Positions 36,136-43,149 of a DNA stretch of 49,816 bases are shown here, piece by piece (position 1 is the first letter of the stretch; every line of letters begins with the position of its first letter). Below the pieces are notes generated by a model. That model saw nothing but the letters and a program-made list of their open reading frames with translations. It searched no databases and had not been told where the DNA came from. This stretch comes from Pseudoduganella sp. Lineage in GTDB: Bacteria; Pseudomonadota; Gammaproteobacteria; Burkholderiales; Burkholderiaceae_D. Both the position numbers and the translations under genes were made by a program. Location: positions 1-49,816 of the forward strand of contig JAJTCO010000058.1 in the NCBI GenBank assembly GCA_021323265.1, written 5' to 3'.

Positions 36136-37125
36136 ATGTCAAAACCTGCCATCAAAGCGCTCTCCATCCTCGAACTGCTGCAGAGCCAACGCCAGATTTC
36201 CGGCGCCGAAATGTCGGACCGTCTGGGCATCGACCGGCGCACACTGCGGCGCTACATTGCCATGCTGGAGGAACTGGGCATCCCGATCACGGCCGAGCGC
36301 GGCCGCTACGGCGGCTATATGCTGGTGCCCGGCTTCAAGCTGCCGCCGCTGATGTTCACCAACGATGAAGCGTCGGCCGTGGCGCTCGGGCTGATGGCCG
36401 TGCGTTCGCTGCGCCTGGCCGATACGGCGCCCGCCGTGGCCAGCGCCCAGGCCAAGCTGGAACGGGTCATGCCGCCGGCGCTGCAAGGCAGCGTGCAAGC
36501 GCTGCGCGAAACGGCCGTGCTGGACACGCCCGAGCAACGCTGGAGCTACGCCGGCGCCGCACGCCCCGCCCTGACCGGCGAACTGACCGCGCTCGCGCTG
36601 GCGGCCCAGACCCAGCACCGCGTACGCTTCCGCTACACGCCGCAGGATGGCGAATCGATGCAGCGCGAGTTCGACCCCTACGGCCTGGTGTTCAGCCATA
36701 CGCGCTGGTACGTGGTGGGCATGTGCCGGCTGCGCCTGGCGATCCGCTCATTCCGCCTGGATCGCATTGCCGAGGTGGTGGAAACCGGCGCCGTATTCGA
36801 CAAGCCGGACGCCTTCGACGCCGCCGCCCAGTTGCAGCACGCGCTGGCAACCCTGCCCCGCCCCTTGCCGGTCCAGGTGCTGCTGCATACCGACCTGGGC
36901 ACAGCGGCGCGCGAAGTCGGGCGCTACATCGGCCCACTGGTCGCGTGCGACGGCGGCGTGCGCCTGAAGACCACTACCACCAGCTACAGCTGGTTCGCGC
37001 GCCTGCTGGCATCGTTCAATTTCGACTTCACGATCGAAGGCCCGGAAGAATTGCGCCACGCGGTAGGGGCGGAAGCGCGCCGCCTGGCGCGCCTGGCAGC
37101 GGTGGGCGCCAGCGCAGATGAGTGA
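36136..37125 (+). CDS. WYL-domain transcriptional regulator (YafY/HTH_11 type)
   Basis: The 329-residue regulator has an N-terminal winged helix-turn-helix ('SILELLQSQRQISGAEMSDRLGIDRRTLRRYIAMLEELG', about 9-47, with the wing 'AERGRYGGYML'). The WYL ligand-binding domain follows at about residues 145-250 ('FDPYGLVFSHTRWYVVGMCR', 'IRSFRLDRIAEV'), then a C-terminal WCX-like extension. Such proteins usually sense a small molecule or nucleic acid and often act on a divergent neighbour, here the GST-like gene. A small inverted repeat GATAT-N6-ATATC lies in the shared promoter region at 36089-36104. The effector is unknown. Confidence 0.9.
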   Translation: MSKPAIKALSILELLQSQRQISGAEMSDRLGIDRRTLRRYIAMLEELGIPITAERGRYGGYMLVPGFKLPPLMFTNDEASAVALGLMAVRSLRLADTAPAVASAQAKLERVMPPALQGSVQALRETAVLDTPEQRWSYAGAARPALTGELTALALAAQTQHRVRFRYTPQDGESMQREFDPYGLVFSHTRWYVVGMCRLRLAIRSFRLDRIAEVVETGAVFDKPDAFDAAAQLQHALATLPRPLPVQVLLHTDLGTAAREVGRYIGPLVACDGGVRLKTTTTSYSWFARLLASFNFDFTIEGPEELRHAVGAEARRLARLAAVGASADE

Positions 37126-37223
37126 CTTTTTAACGGCGATTTCGATTGGGATTCGGCCGCCTCGGTGCTAGCCTATGTTTGCCTTTTGGGCAACCTTAAC
37201 GATCTATCAACCGAGAGAGCACT

Positions 37224-37397
37224 ATGACGACACTGAAAAAAGTATGGATGGTCCTGGCTTTTGGCATGGCTGCCGGCGTGAGTTTCTCCAGCATTGCCGC
37301 ACCCGATCCCCGGCTCTGCTATGAGCTGTACATGAAGTGCAACGACGGTGACAAGAACGCCTGCATCTACGGCAACCGCATCGGCTGCGACATGTAA
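37224..37397 (+). CDS. Secreted four-cysteine peptide A
   Basis: This 57-codon gene begins MTTLKKVWMVLAFGMAAG and has a signal peptide ending at 'SSIAA'. The mature peptide is about 31 residues: 'PDPRLCYELYMKC' then 'NDGDKNACIYGNRIGCDM'. Cys spacing is C-x6-C-x7-C-x7-C, with the 'GD(K/E)xAC' core shared by peptides B and C. It is probably exported and may form two disulfides. I do not recognise the family. It lies 98 bases after the WYL regulator on the same strand and is convergent with peptide B across strong hairpins. Confidence 0.72.
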   Translation: MTTLKKVWMVLAFGMAAGVSFSSIAAPDPRLCYELYMKCNDGDKNACIYGNRIGCDM

Positions 37398-37411
37398 GTA
37401 AGGCCCGGATG

Positions 37412-37462
37412 CCACCAGGCGCGCCGCGTGGCGCGCCTGGTGGCCGGTCAGCTCCTGACCGG
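37412..37462. terminator. Tandem perfect hairpins between peptide genes A and B
   Basis: CCACCAGGCGCGCC pairs perfectly with its complement around GCGT (37412-37443). CCGGTCAG then pairs with CTGACCGG around CTC (37444-37462), ending at the stop codon of peptide B. Neither has a long T-run. Position between convergent genes suggests a bidirectional terminator or 3'-end protection. Confidence 0.55.
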
Positions 37463-37463
37463 A

Positions 37464-37655
37464 TTAGAACGGATAGAAGTAGCGGTCGCAGCGGCTGGCG
37501 TCGAACATCGCGCAAGCCTCCTCGTCGCCATTGAATACGCATGCTTCGCGGTAGCCGTAGCACGTTTCATAGCTCGGAATCGCCATGGCGGTGACCGAAG
37601 CGCCGGCACCGATGCCAAACAGCGCCACCGCAATTGCCTTTTTGAGTTTCAGCAT
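37464..37655 (-). CDS. Secreted four-cysteine peptide B
   Basis: This 63-residue product has the signal peptide 'MLKLKKAIAVALFGIGAGAS...AMA', nearly identical to that of peptide C. The mature part is 'IPSYETCYGYREAC' followed by 'VFNGDEEACAMFDASRC' and an aromatic tail 'DRYFYPF'. Cys pattern C-x6-C-x8-C-x7-C with the GDExAC core. ATG at 37655 was chosen by alignment with peptide C; the frame is open 14 codons further upstream but that would spoil the signal peptide. It follows peptide C by 20 bases on the same strand, so the two are co-transcribed tandem duplicates. Function unknown. Confidence 0.75.
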   Translation of the reverse strand: MLKLKKAIAVALFGIGAGASVTAMAIPSYETCYGYREACVFNGDEEACAMFDASRCDRYFYPF

Positions 37656-37675
37656 GTCTGAGTTCCGGTTAAGGA

Positions 37676-37858
37676 TTAGAGGTGCCACCACCAGCAATCC
37701 AGCCGCTCGTAGTCAGCGCAGGCGCGTTCATCGCCGGCATTGCATTGCTCCAGCCAGGCACGGCAGGTTTCGATTCCCGGACGGGCCAGGGCCGTGGCCG
37801 ATGCGCCCAAGCCGATACCGAACAAGGCGACGGCAATTGCTTTCTTATATTTCAGCAT
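37676..37858 (-). CDS. Secreted four-cysteine peptide C
   Basis: This 60-residue product begins with the signal peptide 'MLKYKKAIAVALFGIGLGAS...ALA'. The mature part is 'RPGIETCRAWLEQC' followed by 'NAGDERACADYERLDC' and ends in the very aromatic 'WWWHL'. Cys pattern C-x6-C-x7-C-x7-C. ATG at 37858 has AAGGGA at ideal spacing and aligns with peptide B; an upstream in-frame ATG at 37873 is less likely. It has a candidate promoter at 37923-37951 and is first of the B/C pair. Two short helices held by disulfides is a reasonable guess from the even spacing; a role as toxin, signal or envelope peptide cannot be decided. Confidence 0.75.
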   Translation of the reverse strand: MLKYKKAIAVALFGIGLGASATALARPGIETCRAWLEQCNAGDERACADYERLDCWWWHL

Positions 37859-38252
37859 CCAATTCCCTTTCAAATTAATATTATCTAGGATTTGTCTCCG
37901 CGATCAGCTTAATCGCGAGGACATTCTCACGAATATTGATTGCATAGTCAACATTAATTAAAAGTGAATATTGGTGACTTTTTATGATGCACCTTAGCAT
38001 GTGGCCGACAAAAGAAGTTAGCGCAATCCCCTGCGCCATACCGCTGGTGCCGCCCCAATAGAACCAGTGGCCACTGCAGTTGAACTCGCGCCATTTTCAT
38101 GGAATTCAACGGCAAGAAAATGCCCGCGGTGATAAGCAGACCATATTAGAAAGCGCGCCGCACTTTAACCAAACATTAACTTATTCAATAGTCACCAAAT
38201 ATCTCCGGCAAAAAATCGATGCCAAATTCGGACCAGGTCCGCGGACTATGGA
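37859..38252. other. AT-richer non-coding region between peptide C and the PEP-CTERM gene
   Basis: About 390 bases with clearly lower GC than the rest of the window. It holds the candidate promoter of the peptide C/B pair and a CGCGAT/ATCGCG hairpin (stem 6, loop 7) near 37901-37919 in the expected leader. I see no convincing gene or terminator in the remainder. Confidence 0.5.
37923..37951 (-). promoter_or_regulatory. Candidate promoter of the four-cysteine peptide C/B genes
   Basis: On the minus strand TTGACT (37946-37951), a 17-base spacer and GAGAAT (37923-37928) lie about 65-90 bases upstream of the peptide C start. By-eye prediction; good -35, moderate -10. Confidence 0.42.
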
Positions 38253-38984
38253 TTACGAGCGCGCCTGGCCGACAGATTGGCTGGAACGTCTGCGACGCAA
38301 TGCGCCCAGGCCTGCCAAGCCGGCCAGCATCAAGCCGACACTCCCCGGCTCAGGCACAGCAGCCGGTGCCGGTTGAGGGTGGCCAAAGGACATGGCGACA
38401 GCGTGGGCTTGGCCAGACAGCGTCGTATCGCCCAGATTGTCGAAACTGATCGAGAACACGCCACTCGTCACGGTATCAATGCCAACGCCGCTCATATACT
38501 TGGCGTCGAAGTAGCTCCAGTCGTCGGTCGCGATCTGCCACATACCGGTATGGCCCACCTGGGCCGGAACGTAGGAAGACATTCCCGCATAGTCGACGCT
38601 GAACACCAGACGCGTGTATGCGCCGGCACTAAAGGTACCGCCCATGCTGGCAGTGCCCGTGAACCTGCCGTCAGTGTGGTTGATTTCGGTACGGACTGTA
38701 TTGCCGTCATAACTGGCCGTGACCACGCCGGTTGGGCGCGTCACGCTCACCGAGCCCGTTGCATCCTGTGCGACGTCCAGGATGTGCCAGTTATCGGGAG
38801 CAGCATCCAGCACGCGCGCGGACAGCCTTCCCATGTCGAAACTGAAGGAATAACTTGCATCGATGCCATCGCCCGGACGCAAATCAATCGCTTCAAGGCG
38901 GAAATTGGACAACTGCATAAAAGGCGCCGCGGAGGCAGCGCCGGACGCCAGCAAGCAACCGGCCATCATCAGGAGTTTGCGCAT
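38253..38984 (-). CDS. PEP-CTERM sorting-domain secreted protein
   Basis: The 243-residue protein has a signal peptide (MRKLLMMAGCLLASGAASAA). A beta-rich extracellular part with no known enzyme motif follows. It ends in the PEP-CTERM signal 'AVPEPGSVGLMLAGLAGLGALRRRR' (about 205-232): the VPEP motif, a hydrophobic helix and an Arg cluster. Such proteins are processed by an exosortase and sent to the cell surface or exopolysaccharide matrix; the exosortase gene is not in the window. The Arg cluster is followed by an unusual 11-residue extension. No strong ribosome site precedes the ATG. Confidence 0.88.
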   Translation of the reverse strand: MRKLLMMAGCLLASGAASAAPFMQLSNFRLEAIDLRPGDGIDASYSFSFDMGRLSARVLDAAPDNWHILDVAQDATGSVSVTRPTGVVTASYDGNTVRTEINHTDGRFTGTASMGGTFSAGAYTRLVFSVDYAGMSSYVPAQVGHTGMWQIATDDWSYFDAKYMSGVGIDTVTSGVFSISFDNLGDTTLSGQAHAVAMSFGHPQPAPAAVPEPGSVGLMLAGLAGLGALRRRRSSQSVGQARS

Positions 38985-39120
38985 TTATTGTAGTAAAGTT
39001 AACAAAAATTGCTATGCTAACCTTAAATTATCATTTTAGCAAACAAGAGACGGCTGACCTGTCGCAGGCGGGATACGCGCACCAGGGCTTCCTCGTATTG
39101 ATCCTGATCAAAGTATGGTT

Positions 39121-39152
39121 GCCGGTGTCCCAATGACAGACCTGGCACCGGC
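39121..39152. repeat. Inverted repeat downstream of gapA
   Basis: GCCGGTG (39121-39127) and CACCGGC (39146-39152) could pair around an 18-base loop. It lies between the gapA terminator and the PEP-CTERM gene promoter region. Role unknown. Confidence 0.3.
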
Positions 39153-39172
39153 TTTAGCGCCGAAATCGCAAT

Positions 39173-39197
39173 AAAAAAGCGCCCCGTAGGGCGCTTT
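39173..39197 (-). terminator. Intrinsic terminator after gapA
   Basis: On the minus strand AAAGCGCCC and GGGCGCTTT form a 9-bp stem around TACG, followed by six T, 19 bases after the gapA stop. Confidence 0.9.
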
Positions 39198-39216
39198 GGA
39201 ACAGCGATGGCGTGGA

Positions 39217-40227
39217 TTACTTGGCGTTCATCAGCGCCACGGTGGTGTCCAGCATGCGGTTGCTGAAGCCCCACTCGTTGTCGTACCAGGACGATACCTT
39301 GACCAGCTTGCCCGACACCTTGGTCAGGGTGGCGTCGAAGTTCGACGATGCCGGGTTGTGGTTGAAGTCCACGGAGACCAGCGGTTCGGTCTGGTAGGTC
39401 AGCACGCCTTTCAGTGCGCCTTCCGAAGCTTCCTTCATGATCTTGTTGATTTCTTCCACAGTCGTGTCGCGCTTGGCGATGAAGGACAGGTCGACGATCG
39501 AGACGTTGATGGTCGGTACGCGGATGGCGTAGCCGTCCAGCTTGCCGTTCAGCTCCGGCAGCACCAGGCCCACCGCGGCGGCGGCGCCGGTCTTGGTCGG
39601 GATCATGGACTGGGTGGCGGAACGGGCGCGGCGCAGGTCTTCATGCATCACGTCGGTCAGCACCTGGTCGTTGGTGTAGGCGTGGACGGTGGTCATCAGG
39701 CCGGTTTCCAGGCCGATGGCGTCGTTCAGCGGCTTGACCAGCGGGGCCAGGCAGTTGGTGGTGCAGGAAGCGTTGGAGATCACGGTGTCCGATGCCTTCA
39801 GCACGCCGTGGTTCACGCCGTACACGACGGTCGCATCCACGTCCTTGCCGCCTGGGGCGGAAATGATCACCTTCTTGGCGCCGCCCTTCAGGTGGGCCGA
39901 AGCCTTTTCCTTGGTGGTGAAGAAGCCGGTGCATTCCAGCACGACGTCCACGCCCAGCTCGCCCCACGGGATTTCCGCAGGGTTGCGCTGCGCGAATACG
40001 CGGATCTTGTCGCCGTTTACGATCATGTTGTCGCCTTCCACCGTCACGGTGCCAGGGAACTTGCCGTGGGCGGTGTCGTAGCGGGTCAGGTGGGCGTTCG
40101 ACTCGGCATTGCCCAGGTCGTTAATCGCCACGATCTGGATGTCCTGCTTTTTGCCGCCTTCGTAGAAAGCACGCAGGACATTGCGGCCGATACGGCCATA
40201 ACCGTTAATTGCTACTTTGATCGTCAT
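39217..40227 (-). CDS. gapA: Glyceraldehyde-3-phosphate dehydrogenase, type I
   Basis: The 336-residue glycolytic enzyme oxidises glyceraldehyde-3-phosphate to 1,3-bisphosphoglycerate with NAD. The Rossmann start is '[19 protein letters not shown]', the catalytic centre '[12 protein letters not shown]' with Cys155, and His182 is in '[10 protein letters not shown]'. Asp37 in 'AINDLG' favours NAD over NADP. The ATG is preceded by AGGAG. It follows tkt by 24 bases on the same strand and ends at a terminator, so tkt-gapA is an operon, a frequent betaproteobacterial pairing. Confidence 0.96.
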   Translation of the reverse strand: MTIKVAINGYGRIGRNVLRAFYEGGKKQDIQIVAINDLGNAESNAHLTRYDTAHGKFPGTVTVEGDNMIVNGDKIRVFAQRNPAEIPWGELGVDVVLECTGFFTTKEKASAHLKGGAKKVIISAPGGKDVDATVVYGVNHGVLKASDTVISNASCTTNCLAPLVKPLNDAIGLETGLMTTVHAYTNDQVLTDVMHEDLRRARSATQSMIPTKTGAAAAVGLVLPELNGKLDGYAIRVPTINVSIVDLSFIAKRDTTVEEINKIMKEASEGALKGVLTYQTEPLVSVDFNHNPASSNFDATLTKVSGKLVKVSSWYDNEWGFSNRMLDTTVALMNAK

Positions 40228-40251
40228 ACTCGTTACTCCTGATGATAGAAA

Positions 40252-42243
40252 TTAGATGACTGCTTTGACTTTCGCTACGACGTTGTCGACGGTGAAGCCG
40301 AAGTGCTTGAACAGCACGCCAGCCGGCGCGGATTCGCCGAAGGTGTCGATACCGACCACTGCGCCTTCCAGGCCTACATACTTGTACCAGAACGCGGTCA
40401 CGCCCGCTTCGATCGCCACGCGTGGCATGCCCTTGGTCAGCACGGATGCCTTGTAGGCAGCGTCCTGGCGGTCGAACACGTCGGTCGATGGCATGGAAAC
40501 CACGCGCACCGGGGTGCCGGCTGCCTTCAGTTCGGCGGCGGCTTTCATGGCCAGTTCCACTTCGGAACCGGTGGCGATCAGGATGGCCTTGGCACCTGGC
40601 TCGTCGGACAGCACGTAGCCGCCCTTGGCGATGTCGGCGATGGCTTGCGCGGAACGCTCGATGAACGGCAGGTTCTGGCGCGAGAAGATCAGGGTCGACG
40701 GGCCGTCGGCGCGCTTGATCGATTCGCCCCAGGCAACCATCGATTCGACGGTGTCGGCCGGACGCCAGTTGTCCAGGTTAGGAATCAGGCGCAGCGAGGA
40801 GACGTGCTCAACGGACTGGTGGGTCGGGCCGTCTTCGCCCAGGCCGATCGAATCGTGGGTGAACACGAACAGGGCACGCTGCTTCATCAACGCGGCCATG
40901 CGCAGGGCGTTGCGGCTGTAGTCGGCGAAGGTGAGGAAGGTGGCGCCGAACGGGATGTAGCCGCCGTGCAGGGCGACGCCGTTCATGATGGCGGACATGC
41001 CGAACTCGCGCACGCCGTAGTTGATGTGGTTGCCCGGCACGCCGGAACGCACGGCAACGCACTCCTTCCAGTTGGTCAGGTTGGAACCGGTCAGGTCGGC
41101 CGAGCCGCCCAGGAATTCCGGCAGCACCGGCGCCAGCGCCTGGATCGCGTTCTGCGATGCCTTGCGGGTGGCGATGGTTTCCTTCTTTTCCACGCAGGCG
41201 GCGATGGCGGCGTCCAGGGTGGCCTGGAAGTTGCCCGGCAGTTCGCCCTTCATGCGGCGGGTCAGTTCAGCCGCTTCGCTTGGGTATTGTGCGGCGTACT
41301 TGGAGAACATCTCGTTCCATTCGCCTTCGAACTTGGCGCCCTGCGCCTTGAAGTCCCACGCTTCCTTGACGTCGTGCGGCACGTCGAACGGTTCGGCGCC
41401 CCAGGAGATGTACTCGCGCACGGCGGCGATTTCCTTGTCGCCCAGCGGTGCGCCGTGCACCTTGTCGCCGCCTTGCAGGTTGGGCGAGCCCTTGCCGATG
41501 ATGGTCTTGCAGCACACCAGGGTTGGCTTGTCGGATTTCTTCGCGGCTTCGATCGCGGCGGCAACGGCGGCAACGTCATGGCCGTCCACGTTCTTGATCA
41601 CGTTCCAGCCGTAGGATTCGAAACGCTTCGGCGTGTCGTCGGTGAACCAGCCTTCGACCTTGCCGTCGATGGAGATGCCGTTGTCGTCGTACAGGGCGAT
41701 CAGCTTCTTCAGGCCCAGGGTGCCGGCCAGCGAGCACACTTCGTGCGAGATGCCTTCCATCAGGCAGCCGTCGCCCAGGAAGGCGTAGGTGTAGTGGTCA
41801 ACCACGTCAAAGCCTGGCTTGTTGAACTCGGAAGCGAGCAGCCATTCGGCCAGCGCCATGCCGACGGCGTTGGCAATGCCTTGGCCCAGCGGGCCGGTGG
41901 TGGTTTCCACGCCGGGGGTATAGCCGACTTCCGGGTGGCCCGGGGTCTTGGAGTGCAGTTGGCGGAAGGCCTTCAGGTCGTCCATCGATACGTCGTAACC
42001 CGACAGGTGCAGCAGCGCGTAGTGCAGCATCGAGCCGTGGCCGTTGGAGAGCAGGAAGCGGTCGCGGTTGACCCAGGCTGGATTGGTCGGGTTGTGGCGG
42101 TGATGACCGCTCCACAGTGCTACAGCGATCTCAGCCATGCCCATCGGCATGCCTGGGTGGCCGGAATTGGCCTTCTGTACAGCGTCCATTGCCAGCGCGC
42201 GGATCGCGTTGGCCATTTTGGTGAAGGGGAGCGAAGTTTTCAT
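40252..42243 (-). CDS. tkt: Transketolase
   Basis: The 663-residue thiamine-diphosphate enzyme moves two-carbon units between sugar phosphates in the pentose phosphate pathway. Its product erythrose-4-phosphate feeds AroG, also in this window. Seen are '[15 protein letters not shown]', '[15 protein letters not shown]', the cofactor motif '[12 protein letters not shown]...' to '[10 protein letters not shown]', and '[14 protein letters not shown]' in the pyrimidine domain. Length equals E. coli TktA (663). It is first of the tkt-gapA operon and divergent from rsmE across 124 bases. Confidence 0.96.
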   Translation of the reverse strand: MKTSLPFTKMANAIRALAMDAVQKANSGHPGMPMGMAEIAVALWSGHHRHNPTNPAWVNRDRFLLSNGHGSMLHYALLHLSGYDVSMDDLKAFRQLHSKTPGHPEVGYTPGVETTTGPLGQGIANAVGMALAEWLLASEFNKPGFDVVDHYTYAFLGDGCLMEGISHEVCSLAGTLGLKKLIALYDDNGISIDGKVEGWFTDDTPKRFESYGWNVIKNVDGHDVAAVAAAIEAAKKSDKPTLVCCKTIIGKGSPNLQGGDKVHGAPLGDKEIAAVREYISWGAEPFDVPHDVKEAWDFKAQGAKFEGEWNEMFSKYAAQYPSEAAELTRRMKGELPGNFQATLDAAIAACVEKKETIATRKASQNAIQALAPVLPEFLGGSADLTGSNLTNWKECVAVRSGVPGNHINYGVREFGMSAIMNGVALHGGYIPFGATFLTFADYSRNALRMAALMKQRALFVFTHDSIGLGEDGPTHQSVEHVSSLRLIPNLDNWRPADTVESMVAWGESIKRADGPSTLIFSRQNLPFIERSAQAIADIAKGGYVLSDEPGAKAILIATGSEVELAMKAAAELKAAGTPVRVVSMPSTDVFDRQDAAYKASVLTKGMPRVAIEAGVTAFWYKYVGLEGAVVGIDTFGESAPAGVLFKHFGFTVDNVVAKVKAVI

Positions 42244-42367
42244 CGTGTATCGAGGAAGGTTGGAATTTGGTGCACTGCGGCAGGCGCCGCCTTTGGAACC
42301 CGATATTTTACCAGAGCAGGACGGCTACGCTTAAAATTGGTGCATCCCAACCTTTCCAGAGAGCTTT

Positions 42368-43093
42368 ATGCCCCGTTTCCACGTGCCTCAACCCCTTGCC
42401 GCAGGCCAGCAACTGGAGTTGCCGCCCGAAGTCGCCCACCACATCCACGTGGTGCGCATGGAACCAGGCGACACGCTGACCCTGTTCAACGGCGATGGCG
42501 GCGAGTATACGGCAGTGTTAACAGAAGTGCAAAAGAAAAAGGCTTGGGCGGAGGTCAAGGTCTTTTCGCCGCGCGACGCTGAACTGCCCTTCGCCATCAC
42601 GCTGGCCCAGGCCCTGCCGGAGGGCAGCAAGATGGACTGGATCATCGAGAAGGCGGTCGAACTTGGCGTGGTGGCGATCCAGCCGCTGGCGGCGCGCCGC
42701 TGCGTGGTGCGCCTGTCGCCCGAGCGCGCCGAGAAGAAACTGGAACACTGGAATGGCATCGTGGTGTCTGCCTCCGAACAGTGCGGCCGCAACCGCCTGG
42801 CCAACGTGGCGCCGCCACTGGAGTTCCGCGACTGGATCGGGCAGCAGGACTTGCACAAGCGGGTGATCCTGACCCCGCGCGCTTCCGAATCGCTGGCCGC
42901 CTGGGCAAAGCACCAGCCGGCGCAGGCGCTCAGCATCATGGTCGGGCCGGAGGGCGGCTTTTCCGACGAGGAGGAGGCGGAAGCGGTGCGCCAGGGCGCC
43001 CTGCCCTTGTCGATCGGTCCGCGGGTATTGCGGACGGAGACGGCGGCCTTGGCGGCGGTCTCCATCCTTGCTGCAGCCTGGGGCGGCATGTAA
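42368..43093 (+). CDS. rsmE: 16S rRNA (uracil-1498-N3)-methyltransferase RsmE
   Basis: The 241-residue SPOUT methyltransferase has an N-terminal PUA-like domain ('MPRFHVPQPL', 'HHIHVVRMEPGDTLTLFNGDG') and the C-terminal knotted domain with 'KMDWIIEKAVELGV', 'SASEQCGRN', 'MVGPEGGFSDEE' and 'IGPRVLRTETAALAAVS', which bind S-adenosylmethionine. It methylates U1498 of 16S rRNA. Length matches E. coli RsmE (243). It is a single gene convergent with a TBDR gene, with a palindromic repeat between their ends. Confidence 0.95.
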   Translation: MPRFHVPQPLAAGQQLELPPEVAHHIHVVRMEPGDTLTLFNGDGGEYTAVLTEVQKKKAWAEVKVFSPRDAELPFAITLAQALPEGSKMDWIIEKAVELGVVAIQPLAARRCVVRLSPERAEKKLEHWNGIVVSASEQCGRNRLANVAPPLEFRDWIGQQDLHKRVILTPRASESLAAWAKHQPAQALSIMVGPEGGFSDEEEAEAVRQGALPLSIGPRVLRTETAALAAVSILAAAWGGM

Positions 43094-43112
43094 CCCCAGC
43101 AATACGGGGGCA

Positions 43113-43136
43113 GGGTCAGAGCCTTGGGTCTGACCC
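43113..43136. repeat. Intergenic palindrome of the GGGTC-GACCC type
   Basis: GGGTCAGA and TCTGACCC are perfect complements, with a partly pairing centre (GCC TT GGG). It lies between the ends of rsmE and TBDR 4 and is related to the palindrome at 773-794 after rluB. Confidence 0.55.
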
Positions 43137-43149
43137 CGCTGTACCGGGT

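Noticed and set aside
38080..38376. 98-codon plus-strand frame between the peptide genes and PEP-CTERM gene
   Set aside because: No ribosome site or motif, and its second half is antisense to the well-supported PEP-CTERM C-terminus.
42244..42367. GGTTGG(A/G)AT inverted copies in the tkt/rsmE divergent region
   Set aside because: Imperfect and about 90 bases apart; could be chance, and no clear promoter pair was seen.
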